A stretch of DNA of 64,000 nt, taken from positions 62,001 to 126,000 of the forward strand of contig JAFRVD010000048.1 in the NCBI GenBank assembly GCA_017441825.1, given 5' to 3'. Origin of the DNA: Lachnospiraceae bacterium. Its GTDB lineage: Bacteria > Bacillota > Clostridia > Lachnospirales > Lachnospiraceae. Shown one piece after another: positions 9,343 to 18,619 of this stretch (position 1 is its first letter; the number at the start of each line of letters is the position of its first letter). Below the pieces are notes generated by a model. The model worked only from the letters and a program-made list of their open reading frames with translations, was not told the origin of the DNA and did not search any database. A program made the translations under genes and the position numbers.

Positions 9343-9365
9343 GATATACGAAGAGAAAGCGGGCA

Positions 9366-9433
9366 GGGGCGGCTTGATAAGCCGCCCCAAACTGCTGATT
9401 AGCGTGACGGAAGAGGCAGGGCCCTGTGGGCCC
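9366..9433 (+). other. Two GC-rich hairpins in the frr-uppS leader
   Basis: A perfect 10-bp stem (9366-9375/9379-9388, three-base loop) is followed by GGGCCC-TGT-GGGCCC (9419-9433), which ends ten bases before the uppS ribosome site. Neither has a U-run, so they are not standard terminators. They may stabilise mRNA or set a processing point between frr and uppS. Confidence 0.6.
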
Positions 9434-9454
9434 GGACCTACGAAAGGAGAAGCC

Positions 9455-10177
9455 ATGGAAGAGCAGGGCCTTCAGAGGATCCCGGAATCGGTTGCTATTA
9501 TTTTGGACGGAAACGGGCGCTGGGCCGAACGGCACGGCGTGCCTAAGAGCCTGGGACATGCGGAGGGCTGCAAGACGCTTGAGCAGATCGTGTACGATGC
9601 CGCGGACATCGGCATCAAGGTCCTCACCGTGTACGGCTTTTCCACGGAGAACTGGAAGCGCGACCAGCTGGAGGTCGGCGCGCTCATGACTCTGTTCCGC
9701 TACTATGTGAAGCGGCTCTATAAGGTCGCGATGGAAAAGAACGTGAGGGTGCGGATCATTGGCGATAAAAGCCGGTTCGCGGAAGACCTCGTGGAGGACA
9801 TGGAGAAGATCGAGGAAGCTACAAAGGACAATGACAGAATGACCTTTGTAGCGGCGCTGAACTACGGCGCCCGGGACGAGATCGCCCGCGCGGTCCGCGG
9901 GATCTCTATGGACGTCGCATCAGGCCGCCTTTCAGTGTCCGACATTTCGGAGAGCCTCATTTCGGAGCGGCTGGACACCGCAGGTCTCCCGGACCCGGAC
10001 CTTTTGATCCGGACAAGCGGGGAGATGCGGCTCTCAAACTACCTTCTCTGGCAGCTTGCCTATACGGAGATCTATGTGACGGACACACTGTGGCCGGATT
10101 TCCACAAGGAGGAGCTCCTCCGCGCGGTGGAGGAATACGGAAAGCGCGACAGGCGTTTTGGCGGACGGAAGAAGTAA
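9455..10177 (+). CDS. uppS: Isoprenyl (undecaprenyl diphosphate) cis-prenyltransferase
   Basis: Condenses isopentenyl diphosphate units onto farnesyl diphosphate to make the undecaprenyl carrier for cell-wall synthesis. The 240-residue protein has the catalytic ILDGNGRWA motif, the YGFSTENW motif and the C-terminal RTSGEMRLSNYLLWQ with the E-x-D-like substrate region. AAAGGAGA precedes the ATG at 9455; an upstream in-frame ATG at 9374 lies in the hairpin and is not used. It is functionally paired with uppP in this window. Confidence 0.96.
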   Translation: MEEQGLQRIPESVAIILDGNGRWAERHGVPKSLGHAEGCKTLEQIVYDAADIGIKVLTVYGFSTENWKRDQLEVGALMTLFRYYVKRLYKVAMEKNVRVRIIGDKSRFAEDLVEDMEKIEEATKDNDRMTFVAALNYGARDEIARAVRGISMDVASGRLSVSDISESLISERLDTAGLPDPDLLIRTSGEMRLSNYLLWQLAYTEIYVTDTLWPDFHKEELLRAVEEYGKRDRRFGGRKK

Positions 10178-10187
10178 GGAGTGTATG

Positions 10188-11021
10188 ATGGCAGCGGCAA
10201 AAAAGATCGATAAGCACAGCATGCTGGTGCGGACCCTTTCCGGCGCCGGGCTGTTCGTGCTGATACTGGGACTGTATCTATCAGGCCAATGGACATGGTT
10301 CGCGCTTACGGCAGCGGTTTCTTTACTCGGGCTTTTTGAATTCTACCGGCTGTACGGGATCGAAAAGAAGCCCGTCGGTATTGCGGGTTTCCTTGCATAC
10401 GCCGCGTTTTACGTCCTTACGGCTTTTGGCCGCTTCGACCTATATATGCACGTCTTCCTCATCTTTTTCCTCGTGCTTGCCGGAGTTTACGTCCTTCGGT
10501 TTGAAAAAACGGAAGCGGAGGAAGTCCTGGCCGCGTTTTTCGGATTCTTTTACGTACTGGTCATGCTGTCGTTCATGTACCGCGTGCGGATCATGCCGGA
10601 CGGTCAGTACCTGGTCATCCTGATCTTCTTAGGTTCGTGGATCTGCGACACGTTCGCGTATTTTACGGGCGTCCTGTTCGGAAAGCATAAAATGGCTCCG
10701 GTCCTGAGCCCCAAGAAATCCGTGGAAGGAGCCGTGGGAGGACTTTTAGGGGCCGCACTTTTCGGCGTGATATACGGCCTGATTATAGGAAGCAGGCTCA
10801 CGTCCGTAGGAGATCCTGCGCTTGCGTTCGGCGTGACGTCGTTTCTCGCGGCGGTCGTTTCCATGGCGGGCGATCTTTTAGCTTCCGCGTTCAAGCGCGT
10901 AAAGGGCGTGAAGGATTACTCCAGGCTGATCCCGGGACACGGCGGGATCCTGGACCGTTTTGACAGCATCATCACCGTTGCGCCGATGATCTTCATCGCC
11001 GCAGGGTTCTTTGTGAAATAA
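10188..11021 (+). CDS. cdsA: Phosphatidate cytidylyltransferase
   Basis: Makes CDP-diacylglycerol from phosphatidic acid and CTP at the membrane. The 277-residue protein is strongly hydrophobic with about eight helices and carries the CdsA signature in the C-terminal third (KGVKDYSRLIPGHGGILDR). Two adjacent ATGs exist (10185, 10188); the second is six bases from AAGGAG and is preferred. It lies ten bases after uppS in the same operon. Confidence 0.95.
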   Translation: MAAAKKIDKHSMLVRTLSGAGLFVLILGLYLSGQWTWFALTAAVSLLGLFEFYRLYGIEKKPVGIAGFLAYAAFYVLTAFGRFDLYMHVFLIFFLVLAGVYVLRFEKTEAEEVLAAFFGFFYVLVMLSFMYRVRIMPDGQYLVILIFLGSWICDTFAYFTGVLFGKHKMAPVLSPKKSVEGAVGGLLGAALFGVIYGLIIGSRLTSVGDPALAFGVTSFLAAVVSMAGDLLASAFKRVKGVKDYSRLIPGHGGILDRFDSIITVAPMIFIAAGFFVK

Positions 11022-11031
11022 GAGGTGACCC

Positions 11032-12177
11032 TTGAAAAAGACTGCTATTCTGGGATCTACAGGGTCCATCGGCACACAGACACTGGACATCGCGCGGGCG
11101 AACGGGGATCTTAAGATCACCGCGCTGGCCGCACGGAAAAATACGGAGCTTCTGGAAAAACAGACGCGGGAATTCCTGCCGGAGCTGGTCGCGGTCTTTG
11201 ACGAGGATGCGGCGGCGGACTTCAGGACGCGGGTCCGGGACCTCCCGGTGCGCGTTCTCTCCGGCATGGACGGGCTTCTGGAAGCCGCGGCCGGGACGGA
11301 TGCGGAGATCGTAGTGGGGGCTATTGTCGGGATGATCGGCATCCGGCCTGTGATAGAAGCCATCCGGGCGGGCAAGGACATCGCGCTCGCGAACAAGGAG
11401 ACGCTGGTCTGCGCGGGGCACCTGATCATGCCCATGCTTAACAAGTACGGCGTAAAACTCCTCCCCGTCGATTCCGAGCATTCGGCCATTTTCCAGTGCC
11501 TGCAGGGGGAAGCCGGGAACCGGATCGACAGGATCCTCCTCACCGCGTCCGGCGGGCCGTTCCGGACGAAGAGCGCCGAAGAGCTGAAGACAGTGACTCC
11601 GGAGGACGCCCTGAAGCATCCGAACTGGTCCATGGGCGCGAAGATCACCATCGATTCCGCCTCCATGGTCAACAAGGCGCTCGAGGTCATGGAAGCCCAC
11701 TGGCTGTTTGGCGTCCCGTACGATCATATTCAGGTAGTGATCCAGCCGAAGTCCATCATCCATTCGATGGTCCAGTTTGCCGACGGTGCCGTGAAGGCCC
11801 AGCTCGGGACGCCGGACATGCACCTGCCCATCCAATACGCGCTCTATTACCCTGAGAGAAGGGAGCTCCCCGGGGACCGTCTGGATTTCTGGAGCATCCC
11901 GGAAATCGCTCTCGAAAAGCCGGACCCCGAAAAGTTCCGGGGACTTGCGCTGGGGATCGAAGCGGGAAAGACCGGCGGCAGCGCGCCCACGGTCTTCAAT
12001 GCGGCAAACGAATACGCGGTCGCCGCGTTTTTACAGAAAAAGATCGGCTTTACGGACATCCCGATGCTGTTAGAAAAAGCACTCAGTGCGGTCCCTGTAA
12101 AGCCTTCACCCACGCTTCCTGAAATTCTGGAAGCGGAGCAGGAAACATACGAGGTATTGAATTGTCAACAGCTGTAA
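11032..12177 (+). CDS. dxr: 1-deoxy-D-xylulose 5-phosphate reductoisomerase
   Basis: First committed step of the MEP isoprenoid pathway, NADPH- and divalent-metal-dependent. The 381-residue protein shows GSTGSIGTQTLDI (NADPH site), ANKETLVCAG, PVDSEHSAIFQCL (metal and substrate loop) and the flexible-loop SGGPFR. The start is TTG, supported by AGAGGTGA eight bases upstream. It overlaps rseP by 16 bases and sits near ispG, so the pathway genes cluster. It supplies precursors for uppS. Confidence 0.97.
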   Translation: MKKTAILGSTGSIGTQTLDIARANGDLKITALAARKNTELLEKQTREFLPELVAVFDEDAAADFRTRVRDLPVRVLSGMDGLLEAAAGTDAEIVVGAIVGMIGIRPVIEAIRAGKDIALANKETLVCAGHLIMPMLNKYGVKLLPVDSEHSAIFQCLQGEAGNRIDRILLTASGGPFRTKSAEELKTVTPEDALKHPNWSMGAKITIDSASMVNKALEVMEAHWLFGVPYDHIQVVIQPKSIIHSMVQFADGAVKAQLGTPDMHLPIQYALYYPERRELPGDRLDFWSIPEIALEKPDPEKFRGLALGIEAGKTGGSAPTVFNAANEYAVAAFLQKKIGFTDIPMLLEKALSAVPVKPSPTLPEILEAEQETYEVLNCQQL

Positions 12178-13268
12178 GCATTATTGCGCTCATCGTGATC
12201 CTGGGTCTTGTGATCTTCATTCACGAATTCGGCCATTATATCCTTGCAAAAAAGAACGGCGTAGGCGTGGTGGAGTTTTCAATCGGCATGGGTCCGGACA
12301 TTTTTTCGTGGCGCCGGAACGAGACGAAATACGCCGTGAAATGGATCCCCTTCGGAGGGTACTGCCTGATGCAGGGGGACCAGAGCTACTTCCCGGAGGC
12401 TGCCGCGGGCGAAGAGGCCGTTCAGTTCGATGAAGAGAAATCCTTCTCGAAAAAATCCGTCTGGGTCCGGATCTCCATTATCCTGGCAGGGCCGGTGTTC
12501 AATTTCCTTCTTGCGCTGCTGCTTGCGATCGTGCTTGCGGCGCTCGTAGGTGCGACCACTACGAAGATCGGGAGCGTCACACCGGGGTATCCGGCTCAGG
12601 AAGCGGGTCTTCAGCCCGGCGATGAGATCGTGAAGCTGAACGGAAAGCGGATGCACCTGTTCTCCGAAGTGTCTCTTTATATTGCGCTACACGAGGGCGA
12701 GGACATCGACGTGACGTACGTCCGGGACGGGGAGACTTACGAAAGCACCATCGTGCCTGTCTACGATGAAGAGGCAGGCCGGTACTACATCGGCATCTCT
12801 TCCTCGGCAAGGAAGACGGACCTCAACGCGCTTGAGATCGTGAAATACGGCTATTACGAGTTCGCCTATGACACCGGAGTGGTGTTCAAGAGCCTTGGTA
12901 TGCTGTTCTCGGGACGGGCAAGCTTAAACGACCTTTCCGGGCCTGTCGGCATGGCCGGCATGGTGGACGACATCGTGACGGAGGTCACGGACGATACGAA
13001 GAACGAAAGTTTCTGGACCACTGCCTACTGGGTGATCATCAATCTCATGAGCTTTACGGTGCTCATTTCCGCAAACTTAGGGATCATGAACCTGCTGCCG
13101 ATCCCTGCTGTGGACGGCGGGCGGCTGGTGTTCCTGATCCTGGAAGCCGTATGCGGAAAACCGGTCCCGAAGAAGTGGGAGAGCATTGTGACCGTGGCGG
13201 GCTTTATCCTGCTTGCCATATTGATGGTAGTGGTGCTGTTCAACGATATCCGGAAGATATTTTTCTGA
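12162..13268 (+). CDS. rseP: Site-2 protease RseP (M50 family) with PDZ domain
   Basis: Intramembrane zinc protease that cleaves membrane-bound anti-sigma factors or signal-peptide remnants. The 368-residue protein has HEFGH (HExxH) in the first helix, a GFGGYC-like segment, a single PDZ domain (about 115-200), and the third metal ligand in the C-terminal PAVDGG motif. The start is TTG with GAGGT upstream, and 16 bases overlap dxr, implying coupled translation. No anti-sigma substrate is encoded nearby. Confidence 0.95.
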   Translation: MSTAVSIIALIVILGLVIFIHEFGHYILAKKNGVGVVEFSIGMGPDIFSWRRNETKYAVKWIPFGGYCLMQGDQSYFPEAAAGEEAVQFDEEKSFSKKSVWVRISIILAGPVFNFLLALLLAIVLAALVGATTTKIGSVTPGYPAQEAGLQPGDEIVKLNGKRMHLFSEVSLYIALHEGEDIDVTYVRDGETYESTIVPVYDEEAGRYYIGISSSARKTDLNALEIVKYGYYEFAYDTGVVFKSLGMLFSGRASLNDLSGPVGMAGMVDDIVTEVTDDTKNESFWTTAYWVIINLMSFTVLISANLGIMNLLPIPAVDGGRLVFLILEAVCGKPVPKKWESIVTVAGFILLAILMVVVLFNDIRKIFF

Positions 13269-13276
13269 GACTAAAA

Positions 13277-13378
13277 GCCTTCCGCCTTAGCGGAAGGCGT
13301 GTTGTACGTCGTAATATTCCCCGACTGAGAAACATAAGCCTTCTCCCTGAGGAGGCGGCCTGAGAAGGCCGGATGAGG
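13277..13378. repeat. Intergenic double-hairpin repeat, copy 2 (inverted)
   Basis: Between rseP and ispG lie a 9-bp stem (13277-13285/13290-13298) and a second structure whose arms are 13338-13345 and 13362-13369. The block ends in GGATGAGG, the reverse complement of the CCTCATC head of copies 1 and 3, and contains GAGAAAC in mirror position to copy 1. It is therefore the same element inserted in the opposite direction, with diverged stems. The first hairpin is preceded by AAAA, which would give a U-run only on the minus strand, where no gene ends. Confidence 0.65.
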
Positions 13379-13383
13379 TATAT

Positions 13384-14442
13384 ATGTATCGTGATTTAAC
13401 AAAGGAAGTCCGTATAGGAGACCGGGTGATCGGACACGGGAACCCGGTGCTCATCCAGTCGATGACGAACACGAGGACCGAGGATACGGACGCGACTGTC
13501 GAACAGATTCTGAAGCTCGAGGACGCGGGCTGCGAGATCATCCGGTGCACGGCACCCACGGAAGAGGCGAGTAGATCCATCGAAGAGATCAAGAAAAGGA
13601 TCCACATCCCGTTAGTTGCGGACATCCACTTCGACTGGCGGATGGCCGTTTCCGCAGTCCGCCACGGCGCGGACAAGATCCGCATCAACCCGGGGAACAT
13701 CGGGTCCCGTGAAAACATCGAGGCCGTTGTGGACGCCTGCAAAGAGTACAAAGTCCCCATCCGCGTCGGCGTGAATTCCGGGTCCCTTGAAAAGCCCATC
13801 GTCGCAAAGTACGGCGGCGTGACCGCGGAGGGCCTTGTGGAATCCGCTCTCGATAAGGTGCGGATCCTCGAGGAGACGGACTTTTCGGAGATCGTGGTGA
13901 GCATCAAGTGCACGGACGTCATGACGTGCGTACGCGCGCACGAGCTCCTTGCGCCGCAGTGTAAGTATCCCCTTCACGTCGGGATCACGGAAGCCGGGAC
14001 GCTCTACGCCGGGAACATCCGGTCCGCGGTGGGTCTCGGCATGATCCTCGGGCAGGGGATCGGGGATACGGTCCGCGTCTCCTTAACGGGAGACCCTGTT
14101 GAGGAAGTGCGGTCGGCAAAGCTCATTTTGAAGACGCTCGGGCTCAGGAAGGGCGGCATCGAGGTCGTCTCGTGCCCGACTTGCGGCAGGACGAGGATCG
14201 ATCTTATAGGCCTTGCGAACAAGGTGGAACAGATGGTCACGAAATACGATCATCTGGATATCAAGGTCGCGGTCATGGGCTGCGTTGTGAACGGGCCCGG
14301 AGAAGCGAAGGAAGCTGACATCGGGATCGCCGGAGGAGTGGGCGAAGGCCTGCTTATTAAAAAGGGCGAGATACTTCGGAAGCTCCCGGAGAATGAGCTC
14401 CTTCCGGCTCTGGAAGCGGAGCTTATGAAGTGGGGCGAGTGA
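13384..14442 (+). CDS. ispG: 4-hydroxy-3-methylbut-2-enyl-diphosphate synthase
   Basis: [4Fe-4S] enzyme, the penultimate step of the MEP pathway. The 352-residue protein lacks the inserted domain of plant forms. Cluster cysteines are visible in VSCPTCGRT and MGCVVNGPGE. The N-terminal TIM barrel begins with the usual VRIGDRVIGHGNPVLIQSM-type segment. GAGG precedes the ATG. The intergenic repeat separates it from rseP, so it may be read through or have its own promoter, which I could not identify. Confidence 0.96.
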   Translation: MYRDLTKEVRIGDRVIGHGNPVLIQSMTNTRTEDTDATVEQILKLEDAGCEIIRCTAPTEEASRSIEEIKKRIHIPLVADIHFDWRMAVSAVRHGADKIRINPGNIGSRENIEAVVDACKEYKVPIRVGVNSGSLEKPIVAKYGGVTAEGLVESALDKVRILEETDFSEIVVSIKCTDVMTCVRAHELLAPQCKYPLHVGITEAGTLYAGNIRSAVGLGMILGQGIGDTVRVSLTGDPVEEVRSAKLILKTLGLRKGGIEVVSCPTCGRTRIDLIGLANKVEQMVTKYDHLDIKVAVMGCVVNGPGEAKEADIGIAGGVGEGLLIKKGEILRKLPENELLPALEAELMKWGE

Positions 14443-14487
14443 GGGGGAAGGCTTTTATAAAAAGGGCTGGCATTTCCCGGACGTTTG

Positions 14488-14496
14488 TGCTATAAT
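14488..14496 (+). promoter_or_regulatory. Extended -10 promoter for tig
   Basis: TGCTATAAT gives a perfect -10 (14491-14496) with an extended TG; no good -35 is seen 17 bases upstream. It lies about 42 bases before the tig start. Confidence 0.6.
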
Positions 14497-14538
14497 AACT
14501 CGGATTGTGACTAATTGAATACAGTATGGAGGAATGAA

Positions 14539-15819
14539 ATGAGCGTAATAGTCGAAAAACTGGAAGGCGCATTGGCAAAGCTGACCATCGAAGTGAGCGC
14601 TGAAGAATTTGAAGGCGCACTGAACAGAGCATATCTCAAGAACAAGAACCAGATCCAGCTTCCGGGATTCCGGAAGGGCAAGGCACCCCGTGCAATGGTG
14701 GAAAAGATGTACGGCGCAGGCGTATTCTATGAAGACGCAGCCAACGACCTGATCCCCACGGCGTATGAAGCCGCGCTCGAGGACGAAGCGTGCAAGGACC
14801 TGGACATCGTGGCACAGCCGGAGATCGACGTCACCCAGATCGAAAAAGGAAAGCCGTTCATTTTCACCGCGGAAGTTACCCTGAAGCCCGAAGTCGAGCT
14901 TGGCGAGTACAAGGGAATTGACGTGGAAAGGAAGACCGCAGAGGTCACGGACGAGGAAGTTGATCAGGAGATCGACCGCGTACGTGAGCAGAACTCCCGT
15001 ACCATCGACGTGGACGACCGCCCGGTACAGGACGGCGACATTGCCGTGATCGATTATGAAGGCTTCTGCGACGGCGAAGCATTTGAAGGCGGAAAGGCTG
15101 AAAACCACGAGCTGACCATCGGCTCTCATTCCTTCATTGACACGTTTGAAGACCAGATCATCGGGAAGAATATCGGCGATGAATTCGACGTGAACGTCAC
15201 GGTCCCCGAAGAGTATCATGCGGAGAACCTGAAGGGCAAGCCGGCCGTTTTCAAGGTAAAGGTGAACGGCATCAAGGTGAAGGAGCTTCCGGAGCTCGAC
15301 GATGAGTTCGCGAGCGAGGTTTCCGACTTTGAAACGCTTGACGAATACAAGGCAGACGTCCGTAAGGGCATTGCGGACCGCAAGCAGGGCGAACTTGACA
15401 ACGCGCGTCGCGACGAGATCCTGAAGAAGGCCGTAGAAAACGCGAAGTTCGAGGTCCCGGACAAGATGATCGAGTTCCAGGCACGGCAGATGGTCAACGA
15501 CTACGCGCAGCGCCTTGAGATGCAGGGCCTGTCCATGGACATGTACATGAAGTACACCGGCCAGACCATGAGCGGCATGGTGGACCAGATGAAGGACCAG
15601 GCCAAGATGCGGATCGAGAACTCGCTCGTGCTGGAAGCCATCGCAAAGGCGGAGGGCATTGAAGTGACGGACGAGGATCTCAACGAGCAGATCAATAAGA
15701 TGGCGGAAAGCTACCAGATCGAGCCGGAGAAGATGCAGGAGTACGTGACGGATGCGGAAAAGGACAACATCCGGAAGGACCTTGCCATCCAGAAGGCGCT
15801 CGACCTGATCGCGGAGTAA
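14539..15819 (+). CDS. tig: Trigger factor, ribosome-bound chaperone and peptidyl-prolyl isomerase
   Basis: First chaperone to meet nascent chains. The 426-residue protein has an N-terminal ribosome-binding domain with the GFRKGKAP signature, a central FKBP-type PPIase domain (about 150-240, including DGDIAVIDYEG) and the long helical C-terminal domain. GGAGGA seven bases ahead sets the start at 14539; the TTG at 14515 is rejected. Gene order tig-clpP-clpX-ysxC is common in Firmicutes. Confidence 0.97.
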   Translation: MSVIVEKLEGALAKLTIEVSAEEFEGALNRAYLKNKNQIQLPGFRKGKAPRAMVEKMYGAGVFYEDAANDLIPTAYEAALEDEACKDLDIVAQPEIDVTQIEKGKPFIFTAEVTLKPEVELGEYKGIDVERKTAEVTDEEVDQEIDRVREQNSRTIDVDDRPVQDGDIAVIDYEGFCDGEAFEGGKAENHELTIGSHSFIDTFEDQIIGKNIGDEFDVNVTVPEEYHAENLKGKPAVFKVKVNGIKVKELPELDDEFASEVSDFETLDEYKADVRKGIADRKQGELDNARRDEILKKAVENAKFEVPDKMIEFQARQMVNDYAQRLEMQGLSMDMYMKYTGQTMSGMVDQMKDQAKMRIENSLVLEAIAKAEGIEVTDEDLNEQINKMAESYQIEPEKMQEYVTDAEKDNIRKDLAIQKALDLIAE

Positions 15820-15854
15820 CAAAACCGCTGTTCATGAATAGGTAATAAGACCGT

Positions 15855-15878
15855 ACCGGCATTGCTCGCAGTGCCGGT
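15855..15878 (+). other. Hairpin between tig and clpP
   Basis: A 7-bp perfect stem (15855-15861/15872-15878) can extend inward to about 10 bp. It is followed by only TTGG, so it would be at most a leaky attenuator. It ends about 12 bases before the clpP ribosome site. Confidence 0.55.
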
Positions 15879-15902
15879 TTGGTCCATTCAAAGGAGGTCA
15901 TC

Positions 15903-16484
15903 ATGAGTCTCGTTCCTATTGTTGTAGAAGAAACGAACCGCGGCGAACGGTCGTTTGATATTTATTCGCGCCTTCTTAAGGAGCGCATCGTTTTCCTTGG
16001 AGAAGAAGTCAATGACGTGACCGCGAGCCTTGTGGTCGCACAGCTTCTGTTCCTGGAGTCCGAGGACCCCGGGAAGGATATCAGCCTGTACATCAACAGC
16101 CCCGGCGGCTCCATCTCTGCCGGCATGGCTATCTATGACACCATGCAGTTCATCAAGTGCGACGTTTCCACCATCTGCGTAGGCATGGCGGCGTCCATGG
16201 GTGCGTTCCTTTTGGCAGGCGGCGCTAAGGGCAAACGCTACGCACTTCCGAACTCCGAGATCCTGATCCACCAGCCTTTAGGCGGCGCGCAGGGCCAGGC
16301 TACGGAGATCCAGATCGCGGCGGAGCACATCCTGAAGATCAAGAAGAAGATGAACGGAATGCTCGCCGAATTCACCGGCCAGGACATTGAGAAGATCAAT
16401 CTTGACACGGACCGCGACAACTGGATGGATGCGGAAGAGGCAAAGGCATACGGGCTGATCGACGAGATCATCCGGAAGCACTGA
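15903..16484 (+). CDS. clpP: ATP-dependent Clp protease proteolytic subunit
   Basis: Serine protease forming the tetradecameric barrel that degrades proteins fed by ClpX. The 193-residue protein has the full triad Ser98 (GMAASMGAF), His123 (LIHQP) and Asp172, all in standard positions, and the INSPGGS oxyanion region. AAAGGAGG six bases before ATG 15903 excludes the upstream codon at 15879. clpX follows after 19 bases. Confidence 0.98.
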   Translation: MSLVPIVVEETNRGERSFDIYSRLLKERIVFLGEEVNDVTASLVVAQLLFLESEDPGKDISLYINSPGGSISAGMAIYDTMQFIKCDVSTICVGMAASMGAFLLAGGAKGKRYALPNSEILIHQPLGGAQGQATEIQIAAEHILKIKKKMNGMLAEFTGQDIEKINLDTDRDNWMDAEEAKAYGLIDEIIRKH

Positions 16485-16503
16485 TCCCACGGGAGAAAGT
16501 ATC

Positions 16504-17745
16504 ATGGCAGGAAAATCAGAAGAGCAGTACCGCTGCTCATTCTGCGGAAAAAACAGTACGCAGGTCAGGAAGCTGATCGCCGGCAGGACCCGCAATACCT
16601 TCATCTGTGACGAGTGCGTCGATCTCTGCACGGAGATCATCTCAGAGGAGCTCATGGATGAGGCCGTTTCCGAGGATATCCATCTCCTGAAGCCGAAGGA
16701 GATCAAGGAAAAGCTGGATGAATACGTGATCGGACAGGACGCTGCAAAGCGTGCGCTGTCCGTGGCGGTCTACAACCACTACAAAAGGATCCTCACGAAG
16801 ACCAAGTCGGACGTGGAGATCCAGAAGAGCAACGTCCTGTTTTTGGGGCCTACGGGCTCCGGCAAGACGTACCTCGCGCAGAACCTTGCGCGTATCCTGA
16901 ACGTACCGTTCGCCATTGCGGACGCGACGTCCCTTACGGAAGCCGGGTACGTGGGCGAGGACGTGGAGACCATTCTTTTAAAGCTCATCCAGGCGGCTGA
17001 TTACGATATCGCGCGGGCAGAGACGGGTATCATCTACATCGACGAGATCGACAAGATCTCAAAAAAGAGCGAAAACGTGTCCATTACGAGAGACGTTTCC
17101 GGTGAGGGTGTGCAGCAGGCGCTCTTAAAGATCATCGAGGGCACCATGGCGAACGTCCCGCCGCAGGGCGGCAGGAAGCACCCGCAGCAGGAGTGCATCC
17201 CGATCGACACCACGAACATCCTCTTTATCTGCGGCGGCGCATTCGACGGCCTCGAAAAGATCGTGGAGTCCCGCCTCGAGTCCGGATCCATCGGCTTCAA
17301 CGCGAAGGTATTCGACAAATCCGAGCACGACATTTCAACGCTCCTGAAGCAGGTCCTTCCCGAGGATCTCGTGAAATTCGGGCTGATCCCGGAGCTCATC
17401 GGGCGTCTGCCCATAGTGGTGAGCCTGGATCTTCTGGACGTGGACGCACTCCTTCGTATCCTCACGGAGCCGAAGAACGCATTGACGAAGCAGTACCAGG
17501 CGCTCTTTGACATGGACGAGCAGCAGCTCCTCTTTGACGAGGACGCGCTGAAGGCCGTGGCCGAAAAGGCCATCAGCCGGGGCACCGGCGCCCGCGGCCT
17601 CCGCTCAATCATGGAGGACACGCTCAAGGACGTCATGTACGAGCTGCCTTCGAACGACGATGCCGCCATCATCACCGTGACAAAGGAGATGGTGGACGGG
17701 GACGGAAAGCCCGTCATCATCAGCAGGGGAGATCCGAATGAATAA
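16504..17745 (+). CDS. clpX: Clp protease ATPase subunit ClpX
   Basis: AAA+ unfoldase that selects substrates and threads them into ClpP. The 413-residue protein has the N-terminal zinc-binding domain (paired CxxC motifs in CSFCGKN and CDECVDLC), Walker A GPTGSGKT, pore loop GYVGEDVE, Walker B IIYIDEID, the IGF ClpP-docking loop (SIGFNAK) and sensor-2 GARGLRS. It overlaps ysxC by eight bases. Confidence 0.98.
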   Translation: MAGKSEEQYRCSFCGKNSTQVRKLIAGRTRNTFICDECVDLCTEIISEELMDEAVSEDIHLLKPKEIKEKLDEYVIGQDAAKRALSVAVYNHYKRILTKTKSDVEIQKSNVLFLGPTGSGKTYLAQNLARILNVPFAIADATSLTEAGYVGEDVETILLKLIQAADYDIARAETGIIYIDEIDKISKKSENVSITRDVSGEGVQQALLKIIEGTMANVPPQGGRKHPQQECIPIDTTNILFICGGAFDGLEKIVESRLESGSIGFNAKVFDKSEHDISTLLKQVLPEDLVKFGLIPELIGRLPIVVSLDLLDVDALLRILTEPKNALTKQYQALFDMDEQQLLFDEDALKAVAEKAISRGTGARGLRSIMEDTLKDVMYELPSNDDAAIITVTKEMVDGDGKPVIISRGDPNE

Positions 17746-18331
17746 GATCAAAAGCGCGGAGCTTGAGCAGGTTTGCGGGATCAGCTCCGCGCTTCCTGTT
17801 CATACGCTTCCGGAATATGCGTTTGCCGGCCGGTCGAACGTCGGCAAGTCCTCGCTCATCAACGCGCTTCTTGAGAGGAAGCGGCTTGCGCGGACCTCGC
17901 AGGACCCCGGAAAGACGCAGACCATCAATGTCTATAACGTCAACAAGGCCGTGTACCTTGTGGACCTGCCGGGCTACGGCTACGCACGGACTTCGCGGGA
18001 GACACGCGCGAAGTGGGGAAAAATGATCGAGCGGTACCTCAGGACCTCGGAGGCGCTTCGGACGGTCTTTCTCCTTGTCGACATGCGGCACGAGCCCACG
18101 GCGGACGACCGGACGATGATCGACTGGATCCGGGAGACCGGGTACACCCCGGTGGTCATTATGACGAAAGCGGACAAGCTCAGTAAAAACGAGCAGGCGA
18201 AGATGAAAAGCGTGATCCGGAAGGCACTGTCCATCCGGGAGGGGGAAACACTCATCCCGTTTTCTGCGGTAACAAAGGCCGGGCGGGAGGAGATCCTCGA
18301 ACTGATCCGGGAAAATAACGAAGGCGAATAA
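17738..18331 (+). CDS. ysxC: Ribosome-biogenesis GTPase YsxC/EngB
   Basis: Small essential GTPase for large-subunit assembly, 197 residues. The G1 motif [10 protein letters not shown]3 DLPGYGYA and G4 TKADK are intact. Translation is coupled to clpX through an eight-base overlap. It is the last gene of the quality-control operon before a strong terminator. Confidence 0.96.
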   Translation: MNKIKSAELEQVCGISSALPVHTLPEYAFAGRSNVGKSSLINALLERKRLARTSQDPGKTQTINVYNVNKAVYLVDLPGYGYARTSRETRAKWGKMIERYLRTSEALRTVFLLVDMRHEPTADDRTMIDWIRETGYTPVVIMTKADKLSKNEQAKMKSVIRKALSIREGETLIPFSAVTKAGREEILELIRENNEGE

Positions 18332-18347
18332 ACTATTCAAAATTGTG

Positions 18348-18394
18348 AGAGGCCGCGGTTGTGTAAATTTTTTACACAGCCGCGGCCTCTTTTT
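18348..18394 (+). terminator. Strong intrinsic terminator after ysxC
   Basis: A 20-bp stem (18348-18367/18371-18390, one wobble) with a three-base loop is followed by TTTTCT. The stem top contains GTGTAAA/TTTACAC, which resembles the LacI-type operator half-sites found 130 bases downstream. Confidence 0.93.
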
Positions 18395-18468
18395 CTGCAT
18401 AACTTTCAGTAAAAAACATGCGTTATATCGAAAATCAATAAATTGTTCATTAAATTTATGCTGACGTA

Positions 18469-18497
18469 TTGACATAATACACAATTTCTGGTAAGTT
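18469..18497 (+). promoter_or_regulatory. Promoter for the LacI-type regulator
   Basis: A perfect TTGACA (18469-18474), a 17-base spacer and TAAGTT (18492-18497), with a TG one base before the -10. The weak -10 is compensated by the extended element. The predicted transcription start falls inside the operator at 18503-18516. Confidence 0.7.
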
Positions 18498-18502
18498 CTT
18501 AG

Positions 18503-18516
18503 TGTAATCGTTTACA
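18503..18516. promoter_or_regulatory. LacI-family operator-like palindrome
   Basis: TGTAATCGTTTACA is a 14-base palindrome with one mismatch pair and a central CG, the hallmark of LacI/GalR/CcpA-class operators. It lies six bases after the -10, a position expected to block initiation. A further TTTACACA half-site lies at 18532-18539. Autorepression by the next gene product is the simplest reading; CcpA binding (a cre site) is the alternative. Confidence 0.65.
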
Positions 18517-18619
18517 CAGTGTTTCTTTCTGTTTACACAAGGTTTGCCAATTTCCTGAGGGTTCCGTTAAGGATTCGCACGGCCGCTCTGCGGTGTGCAT
18601 GTTGAAAAAGAGGTCGGAT

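Noticed and set aside
14455..15822. A 455-codon minus-strand frame opposite tig
   Set aside because: Fully antisense to trigger factor; the composition is what the complement of tig codons gives.
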